Shown: piece after piece, positions 48,101-58,748 of the stretch
Layout: every line of letters starts with the position of its first letter
Position numbering within the stretch: position 1 is the stretch's first letter
NCBI RefSeq assembly: GCF_001545155.1
Contig: NZ_CP014226.1
Coordinates: 1,960,551-2,024,550, forward strand
Reading direction: 5' to 3'
DNA length: 64,000 nucleotides
Origin: Halomonas chromatireducens
GTDB taxonomy: Bacteria; Pseudomonadota; Gammaproteobacteria; Pseudomonadales; Halomonadaceae
The notes under the pieces: generated by a model
Told to the model about the DNA's origin: nothing
Databases searched by the model: none
The model's input: only the letters and a program-made list of their open reading frames with translations
Made by a program: the position numbers and the translations under genes

Positions 48101-49498
48101 CGCGTGGGGCAGGACGATCCGGCCGGGGACGGCGCCCTGGAGGGGACCCTGACCCTCGATACACTCGATCTTTCACGCTATCGTACCCTGGCCGCCGGGA
48201 TGGACACCCTGGAGGGCGTCATCGATGGGCGAGTTGACATATCGGGCACCGGCCAATCCCCGCAGCTGAATGGCGCTCTGGAATTGAGCGGCCTGGAGGC
48301 CAGCGGCATGGACATCCCGCTGATCATAGTGGATGGCCGCATCCGGGTGGAATTCGACGGCGAGACAGCCCGTATCATGGGCTATGTGGAGAGCGACGAA
48401 GGGCGGCTGGTGATCAATGGCGATGCGGCCTGGCCTTCGCCGGACGACTGGCGAATCGGGATCGACCTGGACGGCACGCGGCAACCACTGCTGGTGACAA
48501 TGCCCGAATTCGGTCGCTTGCGCATTGCGCCCGACCTGCGTGTACGCATCGATCCGACACAGCTCCAGGTACGTGGTGCCGTGCAAGTCCCCTGGGCACG
48601 GCTCGAGATAGGCGATACACCGCCCGCTGCCGTCTCGCCCAGCCCCGACGAAATCATCATCACCCGCCGAGATGATGCCCGGGCCAGGCGTACCGCCGAA
48701 CTCGAGGAAGAGGCCGGGGCGGATGAGGCGGCTACAGTGGCCTTGCAGCAAGCCGGCATGTCCCTGGACGTCCGCATCGACTTGAACCTGGGCCCCGACA
48801 TGCAGTTCGAAGCCCGCGGACTCGAGACGGGATTACGTGGCACGTTACAGGTTCGACAGCAGGATGGCCCGGTGCAGTTGTTCGGTGACGTGATTCTAAC
48901 CGACGGGCGCTTCCGTGCCTTCGGTCAGGACCTGATGATCAGACAGGGACAATTACTCTTCAGTGGACCACCGGATCAGCCACTGCTCGATTTTGAGGCC
49001 ATCCGTAATCCGGACCTGACCGACGACGGTGTCATCGCGGGGCTGCGGGTCAGCGGCTTTGCCGCCGAACCGGCCTTGGAGATATTCTCCGAGCCGGCCA
49101 TGGATGAAGCCAGTGCCCTATCCTATCTCCTGCGCGGTCGCGCCCCGCGAGACGGTGACGCCGATGGGGCTCTCACGGCCGCGCTGGTTGGCCTCACCCT
49201 GGGGCAGACCGGCGGTGCGGTGGGCGCTATCGGCCAGGCCTTCGGCATTGATGACCTGGCATTGGAAACGGCAGGCATGGGAGACGAGAGTCAGGTGGTG
49301 GTAACCGGCTATCTCACCGAGGACCTTCGTATCAGCTACGGCGTGGGTATCTTCTCGCCTATCGCCGAGCTTACCCTGCGCTATACCCTATGGAGGAATC
49401 TCTATGTGCAGGCCGTTTCGGGTGCGGCGCAAGCGGTCGATCTGGTCTATACCTTTTCCCGTCCGGGGCAACCACCGCAGCTCGATAGCGGTCCATAG
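45143..49498 (+). CDS. tamB: Translocation and assembly module protein TamB
   Basis: Large AsmA-like bridge protein anchored in the inner membrane, thought to guide lipids or outer-membrane proteins with TamA. GTG 45143 has GAGGAG six bases upstream and overlaps tamA. An N-terminal helix (LLRLFILLPLWLLGLVLLAL) precedes a very long beta-taco domain. The DUF490 C-terminus is present (DVILTDGRFRAFGQDLMIRQGQLLFSGPPDQP, then SYGVGIFSPIAELTLRYTLWRNLYVQA). At 1451 residues it is longer than E. coli TamB (~1259), partly because an N-terminal ~110-residue module is duplicated (141-249, 250-365, partial from 366). Confidence 0.93.
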   Translation: MAPSFRHRPGILRTRLLLWSLLRLFILLPLWLLGLVLLALGLALSPWGAGLLLEQGAERGFYQLEDAEGAPLDRLVLHGLELEAGPARVSLRRLDLAWADDCLLRGKLCIEHLAVEGARIHLKAGGPAAEREAEREPAGDIRLPFPVEIRALSLIDVELELADGTRVVFDDFSSAARASASELELLSTRLEGLRVSLPASPGTELAPAITEEGRQRLSAPAIDAAIELADTPPRTLEAGEEDTGATRQPIHLPLSVTAPDLQVVDTAVELGDGTRIELDTFTSGIEAAESHLDLLPTRLAGLRIRLPLSPGAQLALEENDTDAQRLSAETIDATLALASPLPAAVVAEVDAILALTQRERIGLPEIHLPLSVSMPHLRLEEVEFTGPVDYAIRHLTLGLEASGQEVEVTSLDLATLDADAHLSARVTLRGDYPLTARLRTTLWLPEIMPELAGQRLELLLSGSLGDLEAELAATGPVKAELRARFDALEPTLPFTASLESDLIQWPLPMRLATEVPEDEEDVLVDPFLIEDLSLRLSGSLLDYSAALSMQVEGPEIPRTRVALSGSGDFEHFSWLPLSLTLGDASLITRGRVDWTDGVDVGAVIRLDNIDPGTFTDATDGRLSGDIEVAFAQGLHGWQLDVPRLDISGELQSLPMSLQARLSGDSEMRWEIDRFEFRQADNRLSASGAVTEQSMSLDGEIDLPNLSNLHDDLTGSLAGQFTTSGSLEAPQIDIELLGDSLAFSDNRLESLGLSGSVRGLDDPALDLRLDIENLNAGGQRFSEISLLLDGHLSDHALTLDAIAGRGMPLSQASMVLEGGLSQDRQRYTGSIHPLEVSAEYGDIRLDEPLSFSADLETGSARVQPFCLSREQGGSICLDETLQASAESGDASLSVRGLPMELLDEWLPEEWRATGQTDMNLQAQWRRGGAQWRLQSDLESDLSLHGMDIYGQPWSLPATQLRVNVDASQQRVDLELDLSLADAGRVQLRVGQDDPAGDGALEGTLTLDTLDLSRYRTLAAGMDTLEGVIDGRVDISGTGQSPQLNGALELSGLEASGMDIPLIIVDGRIRVEFDGETARIMGYVESDEGRLVINGDAAWPSPDDWRIGIDLDGTRQPLLVTMPEFGRLRIAPDLRVRIDPTQLQVRGAVQVPWARLEIGDTPPAAVSPSPDEIIITRRDDARARRTAELEEEAGADEAATVALQQAGMSLDVRIDLNLGPDMQFEARGLETGLRGTLQVRQQDGPVQLFGDVILTDGRFRAFGQDLMIRQGQLLFSGPPDQPLLDFEAIRNPDLTDDGVIAGLRVSGFAAEPALEIFSEPAMDEASALSYLLRGRAPRDGDADGALTAALVGLTLGQTGGAVGAIGQAFGIDDLALETAGMGDESQVVVTGYLTEDLRISYGVGIFSPIAELTLRYTLWRNLYVQAVSGAAQAVDLVYTFSRPGQPPQLDSGP

Positions 49499-49564
49499 TC
49501 AAGGATCCGTGCGTGAGCCTGTCAACACAAGTCTGAAGCGCACCTAAGCGCAAGGAGAGAGTAA

Positions 49565-50179
49565 ATGATTATCGACCCTGCACGCGCCTTGCCCGGGCGC
49601 GATAGCCCACTTCACGTATCGGGTATACATGCGGTCAACGGCCACTCCATGCTGCCGCCATTTCCCGATGGGCATGAAGTCATTGTGCTGGGTCTGGGCT
49701 GTTTCTGGGGGGCAGAGCGGCTGTTCTGGCAGCTCCCAGGAGTTCATGTCACCGCCGTTGGCTATGCCGGTGGCGTCACCCCCAATCCCACCTATGAAGA
49801 GACCTGCAGTGGCTTGACCGGCCATGCGGAAGTGGTGAGGGTGGTCTTCCACCCCGACGAGCTCGATGTCGAGACGCTGTTGCGCACCTTCTGGGAGGCG
49901 CATGACCCGACCCAGGGCATGCGTCAGGGTAATGACATCGGCAGTCAGTATCGTTCGGCGATCTATACCACCAGTGGCACGCAGCAATCAGCGGCCCAGC
50001 GCAGCCGAGACGTCTACCAGTTTTCACTGTCCCAGGCCGGGCAGGGGAAAATCACCACCGAGATCGCTCCGCTCACCGATTTCTTTATGGCCGAGGAGTA
50101 TCACCAGCAGTACCTCCACAAGAACCCCGGCGGCTACTGTGGCCTGAAGGGCACCGGCATCAGCTGCCCGATCGGGTGA
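49565..50179 (+). CDS. msrA: Peptide methionine sulfoxide reductase MsrA
   Basis: Repairs methionine-S-sulfoxide in proteins. It has 204 residues with an AAGGAGA ribosome site. The catalytic motif is [14 protein letters not shown]. Other conserved pieces are [23 protein letters not shown] and [16 protein letters not shown]. The resolving cysteines are in [14 protein letters not shown] at the C-terminus. Its 3' end overlaps the convergent yheT by 20 bases. Confidence 0.95.
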   Translation: MIIDPARALPGRDSPLHVSGIHAVNGHSMLPPFPDGHEVIVLGLGCFWGAERLFWQLPGVHVTAVGYAGGVTPNPTYEETCSGLTGHAEVVRVVFHPDELDVETLLRTFWEAHDPTQGMRQGNDIGSQYRSAIYTTSGTQQSAAQRSRDVYQFSLSQAGQGKITTEIAPLTDFFMAEEYHQQYLHKNPGGYCGLKGTGISCPIG

Positions 50180-51200
50180 GATGGGGCCCGGCGCGGCCAG
50201 GCCAGGGAATCGCCGGGCGGCTCCAGGACTTCAGCTCACGACTTATGCGCCTGGCAAGCCAGGGTTCCAGCCGCCGATTACGCCACTCCATGAAGCCGAC
50301 ATGCCCCCCGAACCGTGCGATTTCCAGATGCACGGCAGGAGAGGGGGCGGGCAGGCGATCATAGAGACTCGCCGGCATGAAGGGGTCGTCATCGGCGTGC
50401 AGGATCAGGGTCGGAAGCTCGACGTCTCCCAGCAGGGGGCCGGCGGAAGCCCGTTGATAGTAGTCTTCGGCCCCATCGAAGCCATGCAACGGTGCAGTCA
50501 CGACATCATCATAAGCACGCAGACTGTCCAGGTTGGCCAATCCGCGGGCATCGAGCGGCAGCGGCAGCGCGTCCCGGTCAAGCTTGTATTTTACCTTGCG
50601 CTTGAGCGCGCTCAGCAGGTGCCGCTCGTAGATTCGTGAAAACCCCTGATGGAGACGGTCAGCACTGGCTGCCAGATCCAAGGGGGCACTGATCACGATA
50701 GCACCGGCCAGATCCAGGCCGTCACCCCCCTGTTCGGCCACCAGTTTAAGCAGCATATTCCCACCCAGCGAGACACCGGCCGCCACCTTCAGTGCCTTGG
50801 GAAAGCGGTGTGCGAGGTGTCCGAATAGCCAGTAGGCGTCGGCGGTATCACCGCTATGATAGGCTCTGGGCAGCCTGTTGGGTTGGCTGCCGCAGCCACG
50901 GAAGTGCATCAGCACGGCACGCCAGCCCAGGTGGCTCGCCGCCGAGAGCAGCCACCGCGCATAGGGGGAGTCGAAGGAGCCTTCCAGTCCATGAAAGAGC
51001 ACGAAGACCGGCGCCTCGGGATCTGCGGGCTGGGGGCTGGCCCAGTTCAGCTCGACGAAGTCGCCGTCAGGCAATTCGAGCACCTCCACTTCGCGTGCCA
51101 GTGGCGGACGCGGCAGGAGGCGCGGCAGCAACGTCTGCACGTGGGCATTGTTCAGCCCGCGTGGTGGTGAGAAGTCGGCTTCGTGTCGCCGCTCGCGCAT
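50160..51200 (-). CDS. yheT: YheT-family alpha/beta hydrolase
   Basis: Hydrolase of 346 residues similar to E. coli YheT. It opens [20 protein letters not shown], the family hallmark. The oxyanion region is [19 protein letters not shown], the nucleophile elbow is [14 protein letters not shown] and the Asp-His pair is in [12 protein letters not shown] and [10 protein letters not shown]. Physiological substrate unknown, probably an ester. The final ~15 residues are encoded inside the end of msrA; the two genes converge. Confidence 0.9.
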   Translation of the reverse strand: MRERRHEADFSPPRGLNNAHVQTLLPRLLPRPPLAREVEVLELPDGDFVELNWASPQPADPEAPVFVLFHGLEGSFDSPYARWLLSAASHLGWRAVLMHFRGCGSQPNRLPRAYHSGDTADAYWLFGHLAHRFPKALKVAAGVSLGGNMLLKLVAEQGGDGLDLAGAIVISAPLDLAASADRLHQGFSRIYERHLLSALKRKVKYKLDRDALPLPLDARGLANLDSLRAYDDVVTAPLHGFDGAEDYYQRASAGPLLGDVELPTLILHADDDPFMPASLYDRLPAPSPAVHLEIARFGGHVGFMEWRNRRLEPWLARRISRELKSWSRPAIPWPGRAGPHLTRSGS

Positions 51201-51207
51201 GATGGTA

Positions 51208-52515
51208 TCACTCGGCTTCGGGCGTCAGGTTCTTGGCAGTGTCGCTGGTGACCAGGACGTTATCCTCGATGCGAATGCCGCCGTGAGGGGCCAGTCGCTC
51301 CACCCGTTCCCAATTCACCTCGCGTCCAACCGGCCCCTGACGCAGTGGGTCGAGCAGCATGGGTATGACATAGAGCCCCGGTTCAATGGTGACCACCATT
51401 CCCGCTTCCAGTTCACGTGTAAGGCGCAGGGCAGGGTGCTCGTCAGGCGGAGGCAGGGCCATACCGTTCGCGGCACGACGTCCGGCCACATCGTGTACCT
51501 GAATGCCCAGCAGGTGACCCAGTCCATGGGGGCAGAAAGCCCGTGTGATACCGTTTGCCACGGCAGACTCGGGGCTGCCAAGCACGATGCGATGCTCCAC
51601 AAGCAGTGCGGCCAGCAGTTCATGCATTTGCTCATGCAGGACTGCATAGTCGACACCGGGGCGTATGGCGGCAATCAGCTGCTGCTGGATATGTGCCACA
51701 CCCTTGATGAGCGGTGGGAACACCTCATCCGCCTGGCCCCCTGCCCAGGTGCGAGTGATGTCGGCGCAATAGCCATGGTAGCGATGCCCGGCATCGACCA
51801 GCAGGCTTCGTTGCTTCTTCGGGGGCAGGGTGTCGTAGTGCTGGTAATGGAGGACGCCGCCGTGGGCATTGATGCCGACGATATTGCCGTAAGGAACCTG
51901 GCTTTCGCGTTGACGCGATGCCTGGAGGTAGGCGAGCTGCACGTCCAGCTCTGCGGCACCTGACAGGAAGGCATCCCTGGCCGCTATATGGCCGGCCATG
52001 GCCTGTCGGTTGGCCCGGCCGATGCAGGCCACCTCGTACTCGCTCTTCCGCACCCGCCCCTCATCCAGCGCCATCAATAGGGCTTCGGGATTGGGATCGG
52101 CCCCCAGCGCCCCGGCAGTGGCAACGTCCACGTCACCGATAACGGCATACCTGCCACGAGGCAGCGCAGGAGGCACATCGAAGCGCCCCTTCACCACTTC
52201 GACGCGCTCGGTCCAGGCCTCCTGAGGCAGGCTGGCAGGCAGGTGCCAGAAATCATCAGGGGAATGCAAATAGAGAACAGGGAGATTGCCGGGACACACC
52301 AACAGCCAGCTGTGGGTGAGATAGGCCTGGCCGGTCCAGTGCTGGAAATGCCCGTAGGCTTGGAAACTCGCGTGCTGGTCGTCGCCGAAATGAAGTGCGG
52401 GCTGGCCGCTGAAGATCAAGACACCATCATACCCAAGGCGGGAGAGCGTCTCGGCATAACGTTGCTCGAGCCAGTCAAGATGGCCACGCTGTAGTTCAGC
52501 GAGCGGGTCGGTCAT
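51208..52515 (-). CDS. pepQ: Xaa-Pro dipeptidase PepQ
   Basis: Metallopeptidase cleaving dipeptides with C-terminal proline; 435 residues. The pita-bread domain ligands are visible: Asp pair in LLVDAGHRYHGYCADITRTW, His in CPHGLGHLLGIQVHDVAG, Glu in VVTIEPGLYVIPML and Glu in GGIRIEDNVLV. The N-terminal creatinase-like domain opens with LDWLEQRYAETLSRLGYDGVLI. It lies seven bases upstream of yheT on the same strand. Confidence 0.95.
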   Translation of the reverse strand: MTDPLAELQRGHLDWLEQRYAETLSRLGYDGVLIFSGQPALHFGDDQHASFQAYGHFQHWTGQAYLTHSWLLVCPGNLPVLYLHSPDDFWHLPASLPQEAWTERVEVVKGRFDVPPALPRGRYAVIGDVDVATAGALGADPNPEALLMALDEGRVRKSEYEVACIGRANRQAMAGHIAARDAFLSGAAELDVQLAYLQASRQRESQVPYGNIVGINAHGGVLHYQHYDTLPPKKQRSLLVDAGHRYHGYCADITRTWAGGQADEVFPPLIKGVAHIQQQLIAAIRPGVDYAVLHEQMHELLAALLVEHRIVLGSPESAVANGITRAFCPHGLGHLLGIQVHDVAGRRAANGMALPPPDEHPALRLTRELEAGMVVTIEPGLYVIPMLLDPLRQGPVGREVNWERVERLAPHGGIRIEDNVLVTSDTAKNLTPEAE

Positions 52516-52585
52516 GTCAGCCTTCCTGGCAGTCTGATTGAAGGCAGTTTAGCGTACTGCCCAGAGTGAACGATAGCTGGGTCCT

Positions 52586-53239
52586 CTACTGGCCCGGCGT
52601 CGGCTCCAACCGATCAATGCGGTAGAGGGTTTCCACCTGATCCAGGCCCTGCACCGTGCAGTCCAGATCGTTGATACGCCCATCGCCCAGGCCGTAGATC
52701 CAGCCGTGGACGGCCAATGCCTGACCACGTTGCCAGGCCAACTGGAGGATCTTGGTGCGACACAGATTGTTGACCTGGGCCCTGATGTTAAGCTCACACA
52801 GACGGTCCACCTGTGAATCCAGCGGCAGCGCTGCCAACGCCGAGCGATGGTGGCTGTAGAGTTCACGGACCGAGTGGAGCCAGTAGTCCACCATACCGCA
52901 CTCGCCGCCGACGACCGCCGCCCGAACACCGCCGCAGCCATAGTGGCCAACGATCATGATGTGCTTCACCTTCAGTACATCCACCGCATACTGCACGACG
53001 GAAAGGGCGTTCATGTCATTGTGATAGAGAAGGTTGGCGACGTTGCGATGGACGAATATCTCCCCGGGAGGAAGCGAGACGATCTGGTTCGCCGGCACGC
53101 GACTATCCGAGCAGCCGATCCAGAGGTAATGCGGTTGTTGCTGGCTTGAGAGGCGGGAGAAATAGTCCGGGTCTTCATCACGCATGCGCTCTGCCCAGGA
53201 GCGGTTATTCTCGAGCAGGGCGGCGATTTCCTTGTCCAT
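52586..53239 (-). CDS. can: Beta-class carbonic anhydrase
   Basis: Zinc enzyme interconverting CO2 and bicarbonate; 217 residues from ATG 53239 (MDKEIAALLENNRSWAERM). A second ATG at 53248 is possible. Zinc ligands Cys-Asp lie in LWIGCSDSRVPA and His-Cys in IVGHYGCGGVRAAV. The opening and the IHRNVANLLYHND-like segment (FVHRNVANLLYHNDMNAL) match E. coli Can. It is divergent from gor with a 167-base shared promoter region. Confidence 0.94.
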   Translation of the reverse strand: MDKEIAALLENNRSWAERMRDEDPDYFSRLSSQQQPHYLWIGCSDSRVPANQIVSLPPGEIFVHRNVANLLYHNDMNALSVVQYAVDVLKVKHIMIVGHYGCGGVRAAVVGGECGMVDYWLHSVRELYSHHRSALAALPLDSQVDRLCELNIRAQVNNLCRTKILQLAWQRGQALAVHGWIYGLGDGRINDLDCTVQGLDQVETLYRIDRLEPTPGQ

Positions 53240-53406
53240 GCAAAGCATACCCGGTGGTTGGATTGGCAAGCCCGTATCGGATGATCTTTTTACAGGCGGT
53301 CAGTACAGTGGTCAACCGCCGCACTCCCGGGCAAGGGTCTGCACTGGTATCATCGCACCATTCCAACGGGCCCTGTTCGAGAGCCCGGTTCGAGAAGGAG
53401 AACTTC

Positions 53407-54768
53407 GTGCCAGACTTCGATTATGACCTCTTCGTCATCGGTGCCGGTTCCGGCGGAGTACGTGCTGCACGCACCGCCGCCGCCACGGGCGCGCGCGTCG
53501 CCGTGGCCGAGGACCGCTATCTGGGTGGCACTTGCGTCAACGTGGGTTGCGTACCCAAGAAACTCTACTCCTATGCCGCCCACTTCCATGATGCCTTCGA
53601 GGATGCCGCCGGCTTCGGCTGGCAACTGCCAGGTGTGCCCACTTTTGACTGGGCCACACTGCGAGAAAACAAGACCGGTGAAATCAAGCGACTCAACGAT
53701 ATCTACGGCCGCCTGCTGGAGACGGCGGGAGTCAGGTTGATCAACGGTCGAGCCCAAGTGGTTGACACGCACCATGTCGACGTGGCCGGTGAGCGAATCA
53801 GTGCCGCCAAGATCCTGGTTGCGGTAGGTGGCTGGCCGTGGGTGCCAGACTTCCCCGGCAGTGAACATGCGGTAACATCCAACGAAGTCTTCGATCTTGA
53901 GCGCTTTCCCGAACGCTTCCTGGTACTAGGCGGTGGCTATATCGCAGTGGAGTTTGCGAGCATCTTCAACGGCCTGGGTAGTGAGGCCCATCTGGTCTAC
54001 CGGGGCGAACTGTTCCTCCGTGGCTTCGACCGCGAGGTGCGGGAATTCACCCGAGACCAAATGGCTATCAAGGGCGTGAAACTTCATTTCGAAACCAACA
54101 TCGAAGCGATCGAACAGGGCGAGAATGGTCTGCTGGTGACGCTCACCAACGGCAACACACTGGAGGTCGACGCGGTGCTCGCAGCTACCGGCCGCAAGCC
54201 GCATCTGGAAGGGCTGGGCCTCGGTGAGCTGGGTGTCGAGCGCAACTCGGACGGCACGCTCAAGGTCAATGAGCGGTTCGAGACATCGGTACCATCCATC
54301 CTGGCCCTGGGCGACGTCACCGGCGGCCCGGAGCTGACACCGGTGGCCCTCGCCGAGGCCATGCACCTGGTCAAGCATCACTTCTCCGACACCCCGCCGG
54401 CGCCTCTGGATTACCAGAATATTGCCACGGCGGTCTTCTGCCATCCGAACATCGGCACCGTCGGTATCTCGGAAGAGCAGGCTCGGGAGAAATATGGGGC
54501 GATCCGCGTCTACCGAACCGACTTCCGTCCCATGAAGCACACACTTTCCGGAAGCCAGGAGCGCTGCCTGATGAAGCTCATCGTCGATGATGCAAGCGAT
54601 GTGGTGGTGGGAGCCCACATGGTTGGCGAGGAAGCCGGGGAACTGATCCAGGGCATTGCCATTGCGGTGAAGGCTGGCCTGACCAAGGCCGATTTCGATG
54701 TCACCGTGGGCATTCACCCGACCGGTGCAGAGGAATTCGTCACCATGCGCTCCCTGTCGCGTACATAA
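53407..54768 (+). CDS. gor: Glutathione-disulfide reductase
   Basis: FAD-dependent NADPH enzyme that regenerates glutathione; 453 residues. GTG 53407 has GAAGGAG six bases upstream (MPDFDYDLFVIGAGSGGVRAAR). The redox-active disulfide is GGTCVNVGCVPKK, the NADPH-binding loop is VLGGGYIAVEFASIF and the active His-Glu pair is in VGIHPTGAEEFVTM. The open frame extends upstream to 53146, but that part overlaps can and is not coding. A GC hairpin follows the stop. Confidence 0.95.
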   Translation: MPDFDYDLFVIGAGSGGVRAARTAAATGARVAVAEDRYLGGTCVNVGCVPKKLYSYAAHFHDAFEDAAGFGWQLPGVPTFDWATLRENKTGEIKRLNDIYGRLLETAGVRLINGRAQVVDTHHVDVAGERISAAKILVAVGGWPWVPDFPGSEHAVTSNEVFDLERFPERFLVLGGGYIAVEFASIFNGLGSEAHLVYRGELFLRGFDREVREFTRDQMAIKGVKLHFETNIEAIEQGENGLLVTLTNGNTLEVDAVLAATGRKPHLEGLGLGELGVERNSDGTLKVNERFETSVPSILALGDVTGGPELTPVALAEAMHLVKHHFSDTPPAPLDYQNIATAVFCHPNIGTVGISEEQAREKYGAIRVYRTDFRPMKHTLSGSQERCLMKLIVDDASDVVVGAHMVGEEAGELIQGIAIAVKAGLTKADFDVTVGIHPTGAEEFVTMRSLSRT

Positions 54769-54793
54769 ACTCATAGGGACTATGGTCATCCCA

Positions 54794-54817
54794 GCGAGCC
54801 GCCTCCGTGCGGCTCGC
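54794..54817 (+). terminator. Hairpin terminator after gor
   Basis: An 8-bp stem gcgagccg / cggctcgc with an 8-base loop lies 25 bases after the gor stop, followed by ttgcc. It has a strong stem but only a short T-run. Confidence 0.55.
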
Positions 54818-54913
54818 TTGCCTAGGGTAAGCGAGCGAAACCTGGACTAGACTATCGGAGTGATGCGTAAAACTGCCATGATCGTCGAATGAATCGAGCC
54901 GCTGCATAAGCTG

Positions 54914-54942
54914 CTGTTATGGAAGAGGGCGCTGGGCATAAT
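54914..54942 (+). promoter_or_regulatory. ectA: Candidate ect promoter
   Basis: CATAAT at 54937-54942 with a weak CTGTTA 17 bases upstream lies 68 bases before the ectA start. The ~240 bases between gor and ectA hold no ORF with a ribosome site. In Halomonas the ectABC promoter region responds to osmolarity, with sigma-70 and sigma-S-type start sites reported; I cannot assign those elements here. Confidence 0.3.
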
Positions 54943-55009
54943 GTCGAGTTTAATTTCGCCAAAAGCCCTGTTATCATTATGCGCAACATCGCTACAGCGA
55001 AGTCTGAAC

Positions 55010-56939
<1,930 letters not shown>

Positions 56940-57028
56940 GGGAGCTTGAGAGAGCAGGGCGCTAGCGTCTGGTGTATCGGCCGGTTGCCCCACCGCCGGC
57001 CCGTCAATAGTTAATGGAGTGACACGTT

Positions 57029-57424
57029 ATGATCGTTCGCAATCTTGAGGAAGCGCGTCAAACCGACCGTCTGGTCAAGTCCGAGAGCGGGACCTGGGAC
57101 AGCACCCGTCTGGTACTGGCCGCCGATGGAGGTAATTTTTCCTTCCATATCACTCGCATCTATGAGGGCACCGAAACACACATCCACTACAAGCATCACT
57201 ATGAATCGGTGTACTGCATCGAGGGTGAAGGTGAAGTGGAAACCTTGGCGGATGGCAAGATCTGGCCGATCAAGCCCGGCGACATCTATATTCTCGACCA
57301 GCATGACGAGCACCTGCTGCGAGCCCACAAGACCATGCATCTGGCATGTGTCTTCACGCCGCCGATCACCGGTAATGAAGTGCATCGCGAAGACGGCTCC
57401 TACGCACCGGCAGACGACAATTGA
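57029..57424 (+). CDS. ectC: Ectoine synthase EctC
   Basis: Cupin-fold dehydratase closing the ectoine ring. It has 131 residues and opens [21 protein letters not shown]. The iron-binding residues described for EctC correspond here to Glu59, Tyr87 and His95 (in [13 protein letters not shown] and [12 protein letters not shown]). The C-terminus HREDGSYAP is family-typical. It ends the ectABC operon; no ectD hydroxylase or ectR lies next to it. A strong terminator follows at 57453. Confidence 0.97.
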   Translation: MIVRNLEEARQTDRLVKSESGTWDSTRLVLAADGGNFSFHITRIYEGTETHIHYKHHYESVYCIEGEGEVETLADGKIWPIKPGDIYILDQHDEHLLRAHKTMHLACVFTPPITGNEVHREDGSYAPADDN

Positions 57425-57452
57425 TTGATTGATGTCATCACCGCGTAGGCAA

Positions 57453-57475
57453 CCCCGGCAACCATGTTGCCGGGG
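57453..57475 (+). terminator. Terminator of ectABC
   Basis: A perfect 10-bp stem ccccggcaac / gttgccgggg with loop cat, 29 bases after the ectC stop, followed by gg then ttattatt. This is the best Rho-independent terminator candidate in the window. Confidence 0.75.
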
Positions 57476-57507
57476 GGTTATTATTGGCTACCTTTTGCAC
57501 ATCTTAC

Positions 57508-57535
57508 GGTTCGCATAATGTATATTATGTTAAAT
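57508..57535 (+). other. dif site (XerC/XerD chromosome dimer resolution site)
   Basis: Twenty-eight bases match the E. coli dif site at 27 positions. The XerC arm is GGTTCGCATAA (one change, G to T at position 4), the central region is TGTATA (exact) and the XerD arm is TTATGTTAAAT (exact). It is non-coding, 84 bases after ectC. dif is normally a unique site at the replication terminus, where FtsK-activated XerCD resolves chromosome dimers. Similar sites can also be captured by elements that integrate through XerCD. Confidence 0.9.
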
Positions 57536-57696
57536 TGAGGGTGTCGCCACTCCCCAGCTTGTCATGGGGTTGGACAACCCGGCCACAGACTCCTTATCAT
57601 CTCTCGTCCCGCGCCGCGCGCGAAGACTACTCGCACTCCACTCTGCAGGTCTAACCCACCCCCCCGGGTGAAGCCCTATACGGAGGTTTTTGATTC

Positions 57697-57770
57697 ATGC
57701 GACCGAGACCACTGATCGCCGCTATGCCCTGGTTGCTGGCCTCCCTGCTGATTTCCGGTTGCGCGCTGCC
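57697..57770 (+). pseudogene. Lipoprotein signal peptide only, rest missing
   Basis: ATG 57697 has GGAGG eight bases upstream. The reading MRPRPLIAAMPWLLASLLIS followed by GC is a clear lipoprotein leader. After CALPP the plus frame becomes antisense to an Mrp antiporter subunit, so the mature protein is lost at about base 57770. The identity of the lipoprotein cannot be told. Confidence 0.55.
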
Positions 57771-58108
57771 ACCCAGGCGAGCCAGATCACCGCCAGGCCG
57801 GTACCTCCCATGGCCAGGTACTGGAGTGGACGTTGCCAGCGGCGGGGGTCGGCCCCGGCACTGGTGCCGGCTGGCAGTCGTCCCAGGGCCGTCAGCAGCA
57901 GGGCGCCGGTGACGCCGGCGCCGATGGCGGCCTCCGCCAGGGCGATATCCGGTGCGTCCAGGCGAACCCACACCAGTGCCATCAGCAGGTAGAAGGCCAT
58001 GAAATTGACCACGGCGGAAAAGCGGCGCGGGGTGAACAGGGCCTGCCAGGCCAGCCACAGCAAGCCTGCGGCAAGCAGCAAGTCGAACCCCCAGGCCAGC
58101 ACCCTCAC
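57771..58108 (-). pseudogene. Mrp/Mnh antiporter subunit B-like protein (MbhD/DUF4040), 3' end cut off
   Basis: Membrane subunit of a multisubunit cation/proton antiporter. The start MRVLAWGFDLLLAAGLLWLAW and the segment FMAFYLLMALVWVRLDAPDIALAEAAIGAGVTGALLLTAL are typical of the MbhD/DUF4040 part of MrpB. About 112 codons remain; the fragment ends in a membrane helix (LAVIWLAWV) at the seam with the lipoprotein leader. It follows mnhG with a four-base overlap. Confidence 0.75.
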
Positions 58109-58452
58109 TTCGGGGCGGGCCTTTCGCTTGTCGTCGTGTTTGACGGCATGTCAGCCTGTTGCGGGGCAAGGCCGCATGCTAGCGCCGTCGAGGCGATCAG
58201 GGTAGCCCCGATACCGGAGGCAACCAGCATCAACAACCAGATCAGCAGGTATTTCACGGCCTCGGCAAGGCCCGAGGCTTGAAAGGCAAGTCCCAGGCAG
58301 ATCAGGCCGAGGCCGAGGTTATCGGCTTTGGTCAGGGCGTGCAGACGGGTGAAGACATCCGGGAAGCGCAGCAGGCCAAGGCTGCCGGCCAGGAAGAACA
58401 GGATGCCGGCAGCAACGAACCCGTAGCCGAGCCAATGCAGTGCTTCAGTCAT
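58105..58452 (-). CDS. mnhG: Cation/proton antiporter subunit G (MnhG/MrpG)
   Basis: A 115-residue membrane protein with three hydrophobic segments. WLGYGFVAAGILFFLAGSLGLLRFPDVFTRLHALTKADNLGLG is the MnhG/PhaG signature. ATG 58452 overlaps the end of mnhF by eight bases. The subunit belongs to Mrp complexes that expel Na+ or K+ in exchange for protons, fitting a halophile. Confidence 0.9.
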   Translation of the reverse strand: MTEALHWLGYGFVAAGILFFLAGSLGLLRFPDVFTRLHALTKADNLGLGLICLGLAFQASGLAEAVKYLLIWLLMLVASGIGATLIASTALACGLAPQQADMPSNTTTSERPAPK

Positions 58453-58744
58453 GGCCTGCCTCTTCTCGGGTGTCCTTGTCATCGCGCAGCAGTGTCCAGG
58501 TGCGCGTGACGAAATTGGCCATGGCCACGGCGGCCAGCAGGGCGAAGAGCAGTGCCACGTCCACCAGTGCCGACTGGTCGGAGACGATGCTCAGCAGCAG
58601 CAGTACGGCGATGGCCGAGGTGGTGATCATCTCGGCAGCCAGCATGCGGTCGGCGCTGGTGGGACCGCGCAGGATCCGCCAGGCGCCGACGCCGGCATTG
58701 GCCAGCAGCAGTGCCGCACCGACGGCATACAGGTAGGTCGTCAT
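58445..58744 (-). CDS. mnhF: Cation/proton antiporter subunit F (MnhF/MrpF)
   Basis: A 99-residue membrane protein with three helices. The segment RILRGPTSADRMLAAEMITTSAIAVLLLLS and the following DVALLFALLAAVAMANF are diagnostic for MnhF. It sits between mnhE and mnhG with tiny spacers or overlaps, the canonical E-F-G order. Confidence 0.92.
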   Translation of the reverse strand: MTTYLYAVGAALLLANAGVGAWRILRGPTSADRMLAAEMITTSAIAVLLLLSIVSDQSALVDVALLFALLAAVAMANFVTRTWTLLRDDKDTREEAGHD

Positions 58745-58748
58745 GGAG

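Noticed and set aside
53926..54789. 287-codon minus-strand open frame opposite gor
   Set aside because: gor is unambiguous in the same interval; the frame is a shadow.
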